Below are positions 1 to 9,457 of a stretch of DNA of 42,643 nucleotides, one piece after another. The stretch spans positions 1 through 42,643 of the forward strand of contig NZ_JAUSOE010000059.1 of NCBI RefSeq assembly GCF_030656255.1, written 5' to 3'. Position numbers and translations under genes: made by a program. Under the pieces are notes generated by a model. The model worked only from the letters and a program-made list of their open reading frames with translations, ran no database searches and was not told the DNA's origin. This DNA is from Brevundimonas sp. GTDB lineage: Bacteria; Pseudomonadota; Alphaproteobacteria; Caulobacterales; Caulobacteraceae. The first letter of the stretch is position 1. Every line of letters starts with the position of its first letter.

Positions 1-826
1 AGATGGCGAGCGAGCCGATCAGGCCGATCGGCACGTTGCGTTGCGGGTTCTTGGTTTCTTCGGCCGCCGTCGAAACGGCGTCGAAGCCGACATAGGCGAA
101 GAAGATCGACGCGGCGGCGCCGACGATGCCCATGCCCGAAGAAGCGCCGAACATGCCGTTGGGCGAGAAGGGCGACAGGTTGGCCGTCTTGATCACCGGC
201 AGGGTGATGACGATGAAGACGGTCAGGGCGACGACCTTGATGAGGACCAGGACGGCGTTGACGCGCGCCGATTCCGTGGTGCCGAGCATCAGCAGGCCCG
301 TGACCAGCAGGGCCACGACGATAGCCGGGATGTTGACGATCCCCGCCGAGAAGTCGGGCATGGGGAGGAAGCCGTTCATGCCCCAGGTCGGTCCGGCGGA
401 TAGCAGATCGGGGAAGTCGAACCCGAGCCCCTGTTCTATCAGCCCCAGGACATAGCCCGACCAGCCGACAGACACGGCCGAGGCGGCGACGGCGTATTCG
501 AGGATAAGCGCCCAGCCGACGGTCCAGGCCAGCAGTTCGCCCATGACGGCATAGGTATAGGTGTAGGCCGAGCCGGACACCGGGGCCATGGCCGCCAGTT
601 CCGAATAGCAGAGCGCCGCGACGGCGCAGACCGCGCCGGCGATGACGAAGCTGACCATCATGCCCGGGCCGGCTTTCTGCGAGGCCGCCGCCGTCAGGAC
701 GAAAATGCCGGTGCCGATGATGGCGCCGATGCCCAGCAAGGTCAGTTGAATAGGTCCGAGCGACCGATGAAGCGATTTCTTCTCGGCCGTGGCCAGAATC
801 GCGTCGAGCGACTTAACGCGCCACAT
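1..826 (-). CDS. APC-family amino-acid permease (3' part missing)
   Basis: This is the first ~275 residues of an inner-membrane amino-acid transporter; the rest lies beyond the window start. Translating the minus strand from the ATG at 826 gives an uninterrupted frame. After a short charged N-terminus comes the APC-superfamily first-helix motif GIGAIIGTGIFVLT, then ELAAMAPVSGSAYTY and the loop FFAYVGFDAVSTAAEETKNP. These fit the cationic amino-acid transporter (CAT/YfnA-like) branch. Several further hydrophobic helices are visible. A G-rich stretch (GGGGGT) precedes the ATG. Substrate cannot be told from the sequence. It is transcribed divergently from hrpB, across about 165 bp. Confidence 0.9.
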   Translation of the reverse strand, partial: MWRVKSLDAILATAEKKSLHRSLGPIQLTLLGIGAIIGTGIFVLTAAASQKAGPGMMVSFVIAGAVCAVAALCYSELAAMAPVSGSAYTYTYAVMGELLAWTVGWALILEYAVAASAVSVGWSGYVLGLIEQGLGFDFPDLLSAGPTWGMNGFLPMPDFSAGIVNIPAIVVALLVTGLLMLGTTESARVNAVLVLIKVVALTVFIVITLPVIKTANLSPFSPNGMFGASSGMGIVGAAASIFFAYVGFDAVSTAAEETKNPQRNVPIGLIGSLAI

Positions 827-992
827 AGAATACCCCCACGTTTACAGCGGCCCCTCGGCCACGTCGGGCGGACGCTAGCGGCGGATCGAATGGCGCGCAA
901 CGCGCATGACGAGGCGGTAAAGCCCTCACGACGCTTTCGTGATCACCGCGCATCGGTGGCGCATCGGGGGCGCATCGGGTTAGAGGCGGGAC

Positions 993-3428
993 ATGTTGCC
1001 GATCCACGCCGTCCTCGAACCGCTGAAAGCCGTCCTCGCGGCCGGAAATACGGCGGTGCTGGCCGCGCCGCCGGGGGCGGGCAAGACCACGGTCGTGCCC
1101 TTGGCTCTGCTGGATCAGCCCTGGCTGGGCGAGGGGAAGATCCTGGTGCTGGAGCCGCGCCGTATCGCCGCACGGGCGGCGGCGGACCGGATGGCCGACA
1201 CCCTGGGACAACAGGCCGGCGGGACGGTGGGGTATCGCACCCGTCTGCAGAGCCGGATCGGGCCTCAGACGCGAATCGAGGTGATCACCGAGGGGGTCTT
1301 CACCCGGATGATCCTGGATGATCCGGGCCTTGAGGGTGTCGGCGCCGTCCTGTTCGACGAATTCCACGAGCGTAGCCTGGACGCGGATCTGGGCCTGGCC
1401 CTGGCGCGCGAGACGCAAGGGGTGCTGCGCGAGGATCTGCGGCTGCTGGTCATGTCGGCGACCCTGGACGTGGCGGGGGTGTCGAGACTTCTAGACGGCG
1501 CGCCGGTGATCGAGGCGGAGGGGCGGGCCTATCCGGTCGAGACCCGCTATCTGGGGCGCAATCCGGCTGAGCGGTTCGAGGAGGCGATGGCGCGAGCCTG
1601 TCTGACGGCTCTGGGCGAAGAGACGGGGTCGGTGCTGGCCTTCCTGCCGGGACAGGGCGAGATCCACCGGGTCGCGCGGCTGGTCAACGAACGGCTGCGG
1701 CTGCCGAACGTCGATGTGACGCCGCTGTACGGCGGTCTGGACCGGGTGGAGCAGGATCGGGCCATCGAACCGGCGGCGGCGGGACGGCGCAAACTGGTGC
1801 TGGCGACCTCGGTGGCGGAGACCAGTCTGACCATCAACGGGGTGAGGGTGGTGCTGGACGGCGGCCTGTCGCGCGTGCCCCGGTTCGAGCCCGCGAGCGG
1901 CCTGACGCGGTTGGCCACGGTGCGGGTCAGCCGGTCGTCGGCGCAACAGCGGCGGGGACGGGCGGGGCGGACCGAGCCCGGCGTCTGCTATCGGCTGTGG
2001 GACGAGGAACAGACACGGGGTCTGGTTCCGCATCAGCGGCCTGAGATCCAGGAGGCGGATTTGACCGGCCTGGCGCTGGACCTGGCGCGCTGGGGCGCGC
2101 GGTCGGTCGAGGGGCTGGCGCTGCTGGACCCGCCCCCGGCCGGGGCCATGGCGGAGGCGCGCAAGGTGTTGAGCCGTCTGGGGGCGCTGGACGCCGAAGG
2201 CGGACTGTCGGATCACGGACGACGTCTGACCCGCATCCCGTTGTCGCCGCGCCTGGCCCATATGGTCGCCGTGGCGTCGGACGCCGGGGACGCCATGACC
2301 GGGGCGCGGATCGCGGCGGTGCTGAGCGAGCCGGGCCTGGGCGGGTCAGGGGTGGATCTGGCGGATCGTCTGGTCGGGCTGGAACGGGATCGGTCGTCCC
2401 GGGCGCGGGATGCGCTGAAACTGGCCGACCGGTGGGCGAAGGCGGCGGGCGGGGGCAAGGGCGAGACGGTCGAACCGGGCCTGTTGCTGGCCGAGGCCTT
2501 TCCCGAACGGATCGCCAAGGCGCGCGGCAAGACGGGCGAACTGTTGCTGGCCAGCGGACGCGGGGCCGTGCTGGACGCGACCGATCATCTGGCGCGCGAA
2601 ACCTGGCTGGCGGTGGCGGAACTGGGTGGGGGCGAGGCGCGCGACCGTGTGCGGCTGGCGGCGGCGCTGGACGGGACGCGGATCGAGGCGGACCTGGAGC
2701 GATTGATCGAGATCGAGGATCGGCTGGTCAAGGAGCCGTCCGGCCGGATGGTGATCCGGCGTGCGCGCCGGATAGGCGCCCTGGTGCTGGATGAAAAGGT
2801 GATCGGCGCGCCGGACGCCAAGACCATGACGGCGGCTCTGCGGGCCGAAATCGAGGCCGAGGGGCTGGGCGCCCTGCGTTGGGGCGAGCAGGCGACGGGG
2901 CTGCGGGCGCGGCTGGCCTTTCTGCATGGGTTGGATCCGAGCTGGCCGGATGTTTCGGACTCCGCCCTGCTGGAGGCGAGGACGGACTGGCTGTGGCCGC
3001 TCCTGGAGGGGACGAAGTCGCTGGTGGCGATCAGCGACGGGCGGCTGGCCGAGGCCCTGCGGGGGCTGATCCCCTGGGATTTGCAGCGCAGGCTGGATGA
3101 GCTGGCGCCCAGTCGGCTGGACACGCCCCTGGGGTCGGCGGGGATCGACTATGGCGCCGAAGGCGGGCCGCGAGTCGAGATCCGGGTGCAGGAACTGTTC
3201 GGCGTCGTCACCCATCCGACCGTCGGGGGCGGGCGGGTTCCCCTGACCCTGTCGCTGCTGTCGCCGGCGCGGCGACCTGTTCAGGTGACGAAGGACCTGC
3301 CGGGTTTCTGGGCCGGATCCTGGGCGGCGGTGCGGTTGGATATGCGGGGTCGCTATCCGCGCCATCCCTGGCCCGAGAACCCCGCCGAGGCCCAGCCGAC
3401 CAACCGGGTCAAACCCCGCGGCACCTGA
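993..3428 (+). CDS. hrpB: ATP-dependent RNA helicase HrpB
   Basis: An 811-residue DEAH/RHA-type superfamily 2 helicase. Visible motifs in order: Walker A APPGAGKTT (about residues 25-33), DEFH motif II (about 120), SATLD motif III (about 154) and QRRGRAGR motif VI (about 318-325). The long C-terminal half matches the HrpB-specific extension, and the length is usual for the family. The ATG at 993 is preceded by GAGGCGGG. HrpB is predicted to unwind RNA; its cellular role is poorly defined in most bacteria. The next gene, an MFS transporter, starts about 60 bp downstream in the same direction. Confidence 0.96.
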   Translation: MLPIHAVLEPLKAVLAAGNTAVLAAPPGAGKTTVVPLALLDQPWLGEGKILVLEPRRIAARAAADRMADTLGQQAGGTVGYRTRLQSRIGPQTRIEVITEGVFTRMILDDPGLEGVGAVLFDEFHERSLDADLGLALARETQGVLREDLRLLVMSATLDVAGVSRLLDGAPVIEAEGRAYPVETRYLGRNPAERFEEAMARACLTALGEETGSVLAFLPGQGEIHRVARLVNERLRLPNVDVTPLYGGLDRVEQDRAIEPAAAGRRKLVLATSVAETSLTINGVRVVLDGGLSRVPRFEPASGLTRLATVRVSRSSAQQRRGRAGRTEPGVCYRLWDEEQTRGLVPHQRPEIQEADLTGLALDLARWGARSVEGLALLDPPPAGAMAEARKVLSRLGALDAEGGLSDHGRRLTRIPLSPRLAHMVAVASDAGDAMTGARIAAVLSEPGLGGSGVDLADRLVGLERDRSSRARDALKLADRWAKAAGGGKGETVEPGLLLAEAFPERIAKARGKTGELLLASGRGAVLDATDHLARETWLAVAELGGGEARDRVRLAAALDGTRIEADLERLIEIEDRLVKEPSGRMVIRRARRIGALVLDEKVIGAPDAKTMTAALRAEIEAEGLGALRWGEQATGLRARLAFLHGLDPSWPDVSDSALLEARTDWLWPLLEGTKSLVAISDGRLAEALRGLIPWDLQRRLDELAPSRLDTPLGSAGIDYGAEGGPRVEIRVQELFGVVTHPTVGGGRVPLTLSLLSPARRPVQVTKDLPGFWAGSWAAVRLDMRGRYPRHPWPENPAEAQPTNRVKPRGT

Positions 3429-3491
3429 GCGCCGGACTTGACCGCGCGAGACGCGCAAAGCATTGGCTTTGCTTCCAAGCAGGATTTCACC

Positions 3492-4778
3492 GTGTCTGAC
3501 GCAAAGATTGTTTCGCCGACCGCCCGGAAGGGGCGGGTTCTTTTCGCCAGCCTGATCGGCACCACGATCGAATTCTATGACTTCTACATCTACGCCACGG
3601 CGGCGGTGCTGGTGTTTCCGAAGCTGTTCTTCCCCGGCGCGGATCCGACGACGGCCATGCTGTCGTCCTTCGCCACCTTCTCCATCGCCTTCTTCGCGCG
3701 GCCCATAGGCGCCCTGGCTTTCGGGCATTTCGGGGACCGGGTGGGGCGCAAGGCGACGCTGGTCGCCGCCCTGATGACCATGGGCGTGTCGACCGTGGCC
3801 ATCGGGCTGCTGCCGACCCATGCCTCGGTCGGGATCATCGCGCCGTTGTTGCTGGCCCTGTGCCGTTTCGGACAGGGGCTGGGCCTGGGCGGCGAATGGG
3901 GCGGGGCGGTGCTGCTGGCCACCGAGAACGCCCCGCCAGGCAAGAAGGCCTGGTTCGGCATGTTCCCGCAACTGGGCGCGCCGATCGGCTTCATTCTGTC
4001 GACGGGCGCCTTCATCGTGCTGACCTCGACCATGAGCGAGGCTCAATTCGAGGCCTGGGGGTGGCGTCTTCCCTTCCTGGCCAGCGCCCTTTTGGTGTTC
4101 GTCGGGCTGTGGGTGCGGTTGAAGATCACCGAGACCCCGGAGTTCCAGAAGGCGGTGGACCGCAACGAGCGGGTCAAGGCGCCGGCCGTCACCCTGTTCG
4201 CTCATCACAAGATGGCGTTGTTCCTGGGGACGTTCAGCGGGGTGACGACCTTCTCGCTGTTCTATCTGATGACCGTCTTCGCCCTGGGCTGGGCCACGAC
4301 GGGCATGGGATATGAGCGGGCGGACATCCTGCCGATCCAGTTGATCGGAGTGCTGTTCTTCGCCGCCTTCATACCGGTGACGGCCCTGCTGGCGGACAAA
4401 TACGGGCAGGTGCGGGTGCTGATTGCGTCTTCGGTGGGCATCGGCCTGTTCGGCGCCCTGTTCGCGCCCTTGTTCGGAGCGGGCCTGACGGGCCTGCTGA
4501 TCTTCTTCGCCCTGGGCTTCGGGCTGATGGGCTGCACCTATGGGCCCATAGGCGCGGCGATGGCGCGGCCCTTCCCGACGACGGTCCGCTATACGGGAGC
4601 GTCCATGGCCTTCAATCTGGCGGGGATCGTCGGGGCGTCGCTGGCGCCCTATCTGGCGACCTGGCTGGCGCAGAACTATGGGCTGGCGGCGGTCGGCGGT
4701 TATTTGGCCCTGTCGGCGGTGGTGACCATCCTGGCCCTGTGGGGCATGGGACGGGTCAGCCCGGAGACGGAACTTTAG
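3492..4778 (+). CDS. MFS transporter, metabolite:H+ symporter (MHS/ProP-like) family
   Basis: An inner-membrane major facilitator protein of 428 residues from the GTG at 3492. That start has AGGA about eight bases upstream; the frame also opens at a TTG at 3438, which lacks a good site. Family marks are TTIEFYDFYIYA at the N-terminus (the MHS first helix), the loop GHFGDRVGRKATL between helices 2 and 3, and GEWGGAVLLATE in helix 4. Relatives carry proline/betaine, shikimate, alpha-ketoglutarate or citrate with protons; the substrate here is unknown. Its TAG stop interlocks by four bases with the TAA of the convergent methyltransferase gene, leaving no intergenic terminator. Confidence 0.92.
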   Translation: MSDAKIVSPTARKGRVLFASLIGTTIEFYDFYIYATAAVLVFPKLFFPGADPTTAMLSSFATFSIAFFARPIGALAFGHFGDRVGRKATLVAALMTMGVSTVAIGLLPTHASVGIIAPLLLALCRFGQGLGLGGEWGGAVLLATENAPPGKKAWFGMFPQLGAPIGFILSTGAFIVLTSTMSEAQFEAWGWRLPFLASALLVFVGLWVRLKITETPEFQKAVDRNERVKAPAVTLFAHHKMALFLGTFSGVTTFSLFYLMTVFALGWATTGMGYERADILPIQLIGVLFFAAFIPVTALLADKYGQVRVLIASSVGIGLFGALFAPLFGAGLTGLLIFFALGFGLMGCTYGPIGAAMARPFPTTVRYTGASMAFNLAGIVGASLAPYLATWLAQNYGLAAVGGYLALSAVVTILALWGMGRVSPETEL

Positions 4779-5584
4779 GTCTCGTCCGTGGCGGCGTAGA
4801 CCATGATGCCTGTGGCGATGGCCAAGTTCAGGCTGTCGGCCCGGCCGCGCATCGGGATCTTGACGTTGACGTCGCAGGCGGCGGCCAGTTGGTCGGTCAG
4901 GCCGGCCTGTTCGTTGCCCATCAGAATCAGCGACGGTTTTTGCATCACCGCCGAGCGGTGGCTGACCTTGGCGTCCAGGCGGGTGCCGACGACGCTGCCG
5001 GGCCAGGTCTTGCGCCAGGCCAGGAAGGCCTCGGGGTCGGTCCTCGTGATCGAGACGGCGAAGACCGAGCCCATGGTCGCGCGCACGGCCTCGACCGAAT
5101 AGGGATCGACGCAGTCGCCGATCAGGATGACGCCGCCGCAGCCGGCGGCATCGGCGGTGCGGATGATGGTGCCCAGATTGCCGGGATCGCGCACCTGCTC
5201 CAGGGCCACCCAGCAGGGGGCGGAGGCCGGGTCCAGGCTGTCGAGAGGCGCATAGGCCTGGTCGAACACGCCCAGCACGGTCTGAGGATTGTCGCGACGG
5301 CTGATCTTTTCGAGGATGGCGTGGGTGACGATGATGATGTCGCCGCCGGCCTTGCGCGTTTCGGCCTTGGCCCGGTCCAGCAGGGGGTGGGGGCGGGCTT
5401 CCTCGCCGACCAGCAGCATGCGCGGCGCGCGACCCAGGTCCAGGGCCTCGCCGATGAACTTCAGACCCTCGGCCAGGAAGGCGCCGGTCAGGTCGCGCTC
5501 CTTGCGCATGTGCAGGGCGCGGACGCTCTTGATCGTGTCGTTCGTCAGGGAGGTGATGACGCGATATTCGTCTCGGGCGCTCAT
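4775..5584 (-). CDS. TrmH/SpoU-family RNA 2'-O-methyltransferase
   Basis: A 269-residue protein of the SPOUT class, which methylates ribose 2'-OH groups in rRNA or tRNA using S-adenosylmethionine. The N-terminal third resembles the RNA-binding substrate domain of SpoU proteins (FLAEGLKFIGEAL). The C-terminal catalytic part carries the three SpoU motifs: EQVRDPGNLGTIIRTADA, LILMGNEQAGL and IPMRGRADSLNLAIATGI. I place the start at the ATG at 5584, which overlaps the TGA of the upstream gene as ATGA and follows GGTGGAG; a GTG three codons earlier is also open. The RNA target cannot be deduced. Confidence 0.93.
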   Translation of the reverse strand: MSARDEYRVITSLTNDTIKSVRALHMRKERDLTGAFLAEGLKFIGEALDLGRAPRMLLVGEEARPHPLLDRAKAETRKAGGDIIIVTHAILEKISRRDNPQTVLGVFDQAYAPLDSLDPASAPCWVALEQVRDPGNLGTIIRTADAAGCGGVILIGDCVDPYSVEAVRATMGSVFAVSITRTDPEAFLAWRKTWPGSVVGTRLDAKVSHRSAVMQKPSLILMGNEQAGLTDQLAAACDVNVKIPMRGRADSLNLAIATGIMVYAATDET

Positions 5585-6492
5585 CGGCTCCACCGCGCGA
5601 AGAAGGACAGGCCGATGGCGCGGGCGTCCGGGCCGTCTTCGGACAGGGCCAGTTCGCCCCAGTCGATGCGACCGCCACGATCATGCGTCGCCTCGGCCAT
5701 CAGATGGGCCAGGGACAGGCCCGAGACCCGCGCGGCATAGGCGTTCAGCAACAGGAAGTCGGCGTCGTCGGCCAGAAGGGCGGCGCAGTCCTTCAGCAGG
5801 GGCGGCATGTCCTCGAACAGGCGCCAGACCTCGCCGGTCGGGCCGCGTCCGTATTTGGGCGGGTCCAGGATGACGCCGTCGTATTTGGAGCCGCGACGGA
5901 CCTCGCGGGCCACATATTTGCGGGCGTCCTCGACGATCCAGCGGATCGGGTGCTGAGCCAGGCCCGACTGTTCGGCGTTTTCGCGGGCGTAGTTGACCGA
6001 CTTCTTGGAGGCGTCGACGTGGGTGACCTCGGCTCCAGCGGCGGCGGCGGCCAGGCTGGCGACGCCGGTGTAGCCGAAGAGGTTCAGGATCTTCGGCGCT
6101 CTGCCGGCTTCGCGCGTAAAGCTCCGCACGCGGTTGTCCAGCCATTCCCAGTTCGCGGCCTGCTCCGGGAAGAAGGCCAGGTGGCGGAAGGGGGTGAAAC
6201 GGCCGGTGAATTTCACGTCGCGCCATTTCAGGGGGAAGGCGTCGATGGGGCCGTGCTGGTCGAATTTCCAGCGGCCGGAGTCTTCCTCTTCCTGCTGGGG
6301 ATCGAAGGTGGCCGTGGCCTTGTCGAACGCCGACGGATCGCGCGGGGACCAGAAGCACTGGGGCTCGGGACGGACCACGGTGTAGCGGCCGTAGCGCTCC
6401 AGCTTCTTGCCGTCGCCGCTGTCCAGCAGGGCGTAGTCCGACCAGCCGCGGGTCACGAGGGTTTCGGGGGTGGGGGAGAGCAGGGGCGCCAT
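5581..6492 (-). CDS. Class I SAM-dependent methyltransferase, RlmI/RlmK-like
   Basis: A 303-residue predicted methyltransferase of the COG1092 type, whose known members methylate 23S rRNA. The Rossmann SAM-binding loop is LNLFGYTGVASLAAAA, followed by the acidic strand end VDASKKSVNYARENAE. The catalytic motif is ILDPPKYGRGP. It lacks the N-terminal PUA domain of E. coli RlmI, so it belongs to the shorter branch common in alphaproteobacteria. It is coupled by an ATGA overlap to the downstream TrmH-type gene, suggesting an RNA-modification pair. The upstream glycosyltransferase ends only 18 bp before its ATG. Confidence 0.9.
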   Translation of the reverse strand: MAPLLSPTPETLVTRGWSDYALLDSGDGKKLERYGRYTVVRPEPQCFWSPRDPSAFDKATATFDPQQEEEDSGRWKFDQHGPIDAFPLKWRDVKFTGRFTPFRHLAFFPEQAANWEWLDNRVRSFTREAGRAPKILNLFGYTGVASLAAAAAGAEVTHVDASKKSVNYARENAEQSGLAQHPIRWIVEDARKYVAREVRRGSKYDGVILDPPKYGRGPTGEVWRLFEDMPPLLKDCAALLADDADFLLLNAYAARVSGLSLAHLMAEATHDRGGRIDWGELALSEDGPDARAIGLSFFARWSR

Positions 6493-6510
6493 TGTGCGGC
6501 TGATAGGCGG

Positions 6511-7896
6511 TCAGGCGGCCTCGCGTCCAGCGTCCACCGTCATCCCGGACGTGCATTCGGCATCGAACTCGGCGTCGTGGGTCGTCTTGTCCCACGCATA
6601 GGGGGCGACGATCAGCCGCCAAAGGGCATGGACGAAGGCCAGGCTGAGTAGGGACCAATAGGCCGGGGCGGCCAGCATGTCGGTCAGCCTATAGTCCAGC
6701 CCGGCCCGTTTTGCGCCCGCCGCACAGCCCATCCATGCGGCGATGACGCCCACGGTCAGGACGGCCAGGGACGCCAAGGGCACGGCCGGGGCCATGCCGA
6801 CGTGAAGGGCGACCATCAGGGCCGCAATGAGCCAGGCCAGGGTGGGCGCGTGGGAAGCGGCCGAGACGATGGCTGCGCCCAGCGTCATGACCAGCGACAG
6901 CTGGCCGCGCCGACCCAGGGCCAGAGGCGTCCGCGTGTGGACGCCCCAGGTCTGCATATAGCCTTTCAGCCAACGGGTGCGTTGCGGCAGCCAGCGTTCC
7001 AGCGCCCCCGGCGGCGCTTCCCAGGTCGGGCTTTCCAGCACGCCCAACCGCCATCCCGCAGACCAGAGCTTGAAGCCCAGATCCGCGTCTTCCGTGACAT
7101 TATAGGCGTCCCAGCCCCCGACCCGACGAAGGGCGGCGGTCCGCAGGTGATTGCTGGTGCCGCCCAGGGGAAAGGGCAGGTTCAGCTTCGCCATGCCGGG
7201 CAGGTTGACCTCGAACAAGGCTGCGTATTCGAAGGCAAATTGGCGGTCGAGGAAGGTCGAGAGTTCGGCGTTGCGCCGGCGAATCCGCAGGGGCGCCTGA
7301 AGGCATCCCAGTCGCGGTTGGTCAGCAAAACGCGAGGCCGCCTCGCGCAACTGGCCTGGATCGGGTTCATCCTCGGCGTCGTAGATGGTGAGCAGTTCGC
7401 CTGTCGCGAAAGACAGGGCGTGGTTCAGAGCGCGGGGCTTGGTTTGGGGCGCGCCCGGGGGGACCACAAGAATTCGAAGCCAGCTCGGCCGCCGCGCAGC
7501 CTTGGCCGCATTGATGGTGGCCTGATCGTGGGCTTCCAGCACGAGAAAGCCTTCGAGTTGACGCCTTGGATAGTCAATTTTGGACAGGCGCTGGATAAGC
7601 TGCGGCACGACGGCCGCCTCGTCATGAAGGGCGGCCAGAATAGTGTAGCGCGGCCACCGGGGCGGCTTGGACGGCGGGGGAAGTGGACGAAGACTGGCGA
7701 TGACCAAGGCCGCGCGCCACAGGGCCGAGGCGACGACGCCCATTTGAATCCCGATGAGCGACGCCGAAAGCGTCGAGCGAGGCCAGACAATCCCTGCGGC
7801 GACAAGCGCCGTCGCCAGGATCGTGACGATGATCGCTTGCCCCCAGGTCGGCGTCCGTCGCACCGCGCCGATCTGCGCCGCAGCCTTCGTCGTCAT
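6511..7896 (-). CDS. Membrane glycosyltransferase, GT2 family
   Basis: About 461 residues from the ATG at 7896; a GTG ten codons upstream (7926) is also open. One or two N-terminal hydrophobic segments (around AIIVTILATALVAAGIVW) precede a cytosolic GT-A domain. That domain shows the nucleotide-sugar metal motif IYDAEDEPDP, the acceptor motif VTEDADLGFKLW and the processive-type QRTRW. Several membrane segments follow. The architecture resembles cellulose- or N-acetylglucosamine-polymer synthases and secreted-polysaccharide transferases. No neighbouring exopolysaccharide genes are present, so the product is unknown. It is divergent from the TetR operon. Confidence 0.9.
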   Translation of the reverse strand: MTTKAAAQIGAVRRTPTWGQAIIVTILATALVAAGIVWPRSTLSASLIGIQMGVVASALWRAALVIASLRPLPPPSKPPRWPRYTILAALHDEAAVVPQLIQRLSKIDYPRRQLEGFLVLEAHDQATINAAKAARRPSWLRILVVPPGAPQTKPRALNHALSFATGELLTIYDAEDEPDPGQLREAASRFADQPRLGCLQAPLRIRRRNAELSTFLDRQFAFEYAALFEVNLPGMAKLNLPFPLGGTSNHLRTAALRRVGGWDAYNVTEDADLGFKLWSAGWRLGVLESPTWEAPPGALERWLPQRTRWLKGYMQTWGVHTRTPLALGRRGQLSLVMTLGAAIVSAASHAPTLAWLIAALMVALHVGMAPAVPLASLAVLTVGVIAAWMGCAAGAKRAGLDYRLTDMLAAPAYWSLLSLAFVHALWRLIVAPYAWDKTTHDAEFDAECTSGMTVDAGREAA

Positions 7897-7958
7897 GTCC
7901 GTTCGCCCCCGCGCCCAGCGGAACACAACTAGAAATATTCATTTGACGCAACCTTGTT

Positions 7959-7988
7959 CTGTGAGACGTCGATTGGCGTCGATGACAG
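7959..7988. promoter_or_regulatory. Imperfect palindrome, candidate TetR operator
   Basis: Arms CTGT-GA-GACG and CGTC-GATG-ACAG flank the spacer TCGATTGG. The site lies between the divergent glycosyltransferase and TetR genes, about 40 bp before the TetR start. TetR regulators usually bind such palindromes next to their own gene. The arms are imperfect and I cannot test significance. Within the site CGTCGAT also occurs twice as a direct repeat. Confidence 0.35.
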
Positions 7989-8027
7989 ATTGTCGCTATT
8001 CAGGACGGGCCAGATCCGGAGTCGCCG

Positions 8028-8657
8028 TTGCCCGTCGTTTCGCCATCCTCGCGTTCCAGTCGCAAACCCAAGGGCGAGGGCCATTCGCGGCGTGGCGAGA
8101 TCCTCGCCGCAGCCGAACGCATCTTCGTCGAGTACGGCTATGAAGGGGCGACGATCCGCAAGATCGCCGACGAGGTCGGCCTGTCTTCGACCGCCCTCTA
8201 TATGCATTTCCCCGACAAGGGTGCGATCCTGCAGGAAATCTGCCGCCATGCGTTCGAAGAGCTGATTAGGGCGGCGGAATCCCTGTCCGCCCTCGATGCG
8301 CCGCCCGAGGTTCGCCTTCGGCGCATGATCGAGGTCTATGTCGATTTCGGATTCGCCAATCCGAACGCCTATCGCCTCATCTATCTGACCCGCCCCGTCG
8401 AGGCCCGGGACGGTGCCCAGAGCCTGTCGCAGGAACTGGGGGCGGGGGTCTTCGCCGCCTTCGAGACCCTGGTCGGTGAAACCGTGGCTGCAGGGCGAAT
8501 GCAAGGGGATCCCCGCACGATCGCCCAATCGATCTGGGCCTCGGCCCATGGCGTCGTGTCCCTGATGATCACCAAACCCTATTTCCCTTGGGCGGAACGT
8601 GAGGCGCTGGTGAAGACCACGCTGGACGCCGTCTTTGCCGGCCTGCTGAAATCGTGA
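8028..8657 (+). CDS. TetR/AcrR-family transcriptional regulator
   Basis: A 209-residue DNA-binding repressor-type protein. Residues ~20-65 form the TetR helix-turn-helix: RGEILAAAERIFVEYGYEG, then ATIRKIADEVGLSSTALYMH and FPDKGAILQEI. The C-terminal ligand domain resembles the WHG/TetR_C_33 type, with a PYFPWAEREALV segment. Initiation at the TTG at 8028 is supported by GGAG six bases upstream, and no closer ATG exists. Its TGA overlaps the next start as GTGA, so the regulator is the first gene of the ABC-importer operon and probably controls itself and the importer. The ligand is unknown. Confidence 0.92.
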   Translation: MPVVSPSSRSSRKPKGEGHSRRGEILAAAERIFVEYGYEGATIRKIADEVGLSSTALYMHFPDKGAILQEICRHAFEELIRAAESLSALDAPPEVRLRRMIEVYVDFGFANPNAYRLIYLTRPVEARDGAQSLSQELGAGVFAAFETLVGETVAAGRMQGDPRTIAQSIWASAHGVVSLMITKPYFPWAEREALVKTTLDAVFAGLLKS

Positions 8658-9457
8658 ACCGCCTTTGGGGGCTGGCGGCGGCGGCTGCGGTCATGGCCGT
8701 CGCCCAGGGGGCGCAGGCGCGTCCCTTGCGGGTCATGGCTCTGGACCAGTGCGCCGATCAGTATGTGCTGGCGCTGGCGCCGGACGCCGATCTGGCCCTG
8801 TCGCCGCGCGCCGACGATCCCGACGCCTGGTTGAGGCGCGAGGCCGCCGGTCACCGGCGTCTGCGGCCGACGCTGGAGGCGGCGGTGGGGTTCAAGCCGG
8901 ATGTAGTCGTGCGCTATTGGGGCGGAGAACCCCGGCTGTTGAACGCCCTGGAAATGCGGGGCGTCAAGGTCGTCACCATCGCGGACGCGACCGATCTGGA
9001 CGGGGTCCGCGCCAATATCCGCACGACGGCCCAGGAACTGGGCCAGGTCGAGCGCGGCGCGCGGTTGGAGCAGACCATGCAGGCCAAACTGAACCAGGCG
9101 GCGGCGCCTCGTGATGGGCCGAGGCCGGGCGCGGTCTATCTGACCTCGGGCGGGTTCACTTCCGGACCCGGCACCTTGATGGATGCGATGATGCGCGCCG
9201 CCGGGTTTCGCAATCTGACGACGACGCCGGGGTTCGGCGTGATCAGCGTCGAGCGGATCGCCATGGAGCCGCCGATCCGGTTCGTGCTGGGCTTCTTCGA
9301 TCAGTTGCGGGCCGACTGGCGCGGACCGGGCCGGCATCCGGTGGTGCGGCGCGCGGCCCAGGGACGGACGGCGGCGAAACTGCCGGCGGCGGTGCTGACC
9401 TGTCCGGCCTGGTTCGCGGCCGACGGGGTCGAGATGATGGCGCGAGGGCGGCCATGA
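8654..9457 (+). CDS. Periplasmic substrate-binding protein of a BtuF/FepB-type ABC importer
   Basis: A 267-residue protein with a signal peptide (hydrophobic MNRLWGLAAAAAVMAVA, probable cleavage after AQA). The body resembles the helical-backbone (class III) binding proteins for cobalamin, haem or ferric siderophores: RVMALDQCADQYVLALA at the N-terminus and GFKPDVVVRYWG in the linker-preceding part. It starts at GTG 8654, overlapping the TetR stop by four bases, and ends in an ATGA overlap with the permease gene. Cobalamin is the best guess from general resemblance. Iron-siderophore uptake is equally compatible. Confidence 0.85.
   Translation: MNRLWGLAAAAAVMAVAQGAQARPLRVMALDQCADQYVLALAPDADLALSPRADDPDAWLRREAAGHRRLRPTLEAAVGFKPDVVVRYWGGEPRLLNALEMRGVKVVTIADATDLDGVRANIRTTAQELGQVERGARLEQTMQAKLNQAAAPRDGPRPGAVYLTSGGFTSGPGTLMDAMMRAAGFRNLTTTPGFGVISVERIAMEPPIRFVLGFFDQLRADWRGPGRHPVVRRAAQGRTAAKLPAAVLTCPAWFAADGVEMMARGRP

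Noticed and set aside
2346-5684. 1112-codon open frame on the minus strand
   Set aside because: It is antisense to hrpB and the MFS gene and in a different frame from the TrmH gene. The product is low-complexity (Arg, Gln, Pro, His), typical of GC-rich shadow frames; both covered genes show full family motifs.
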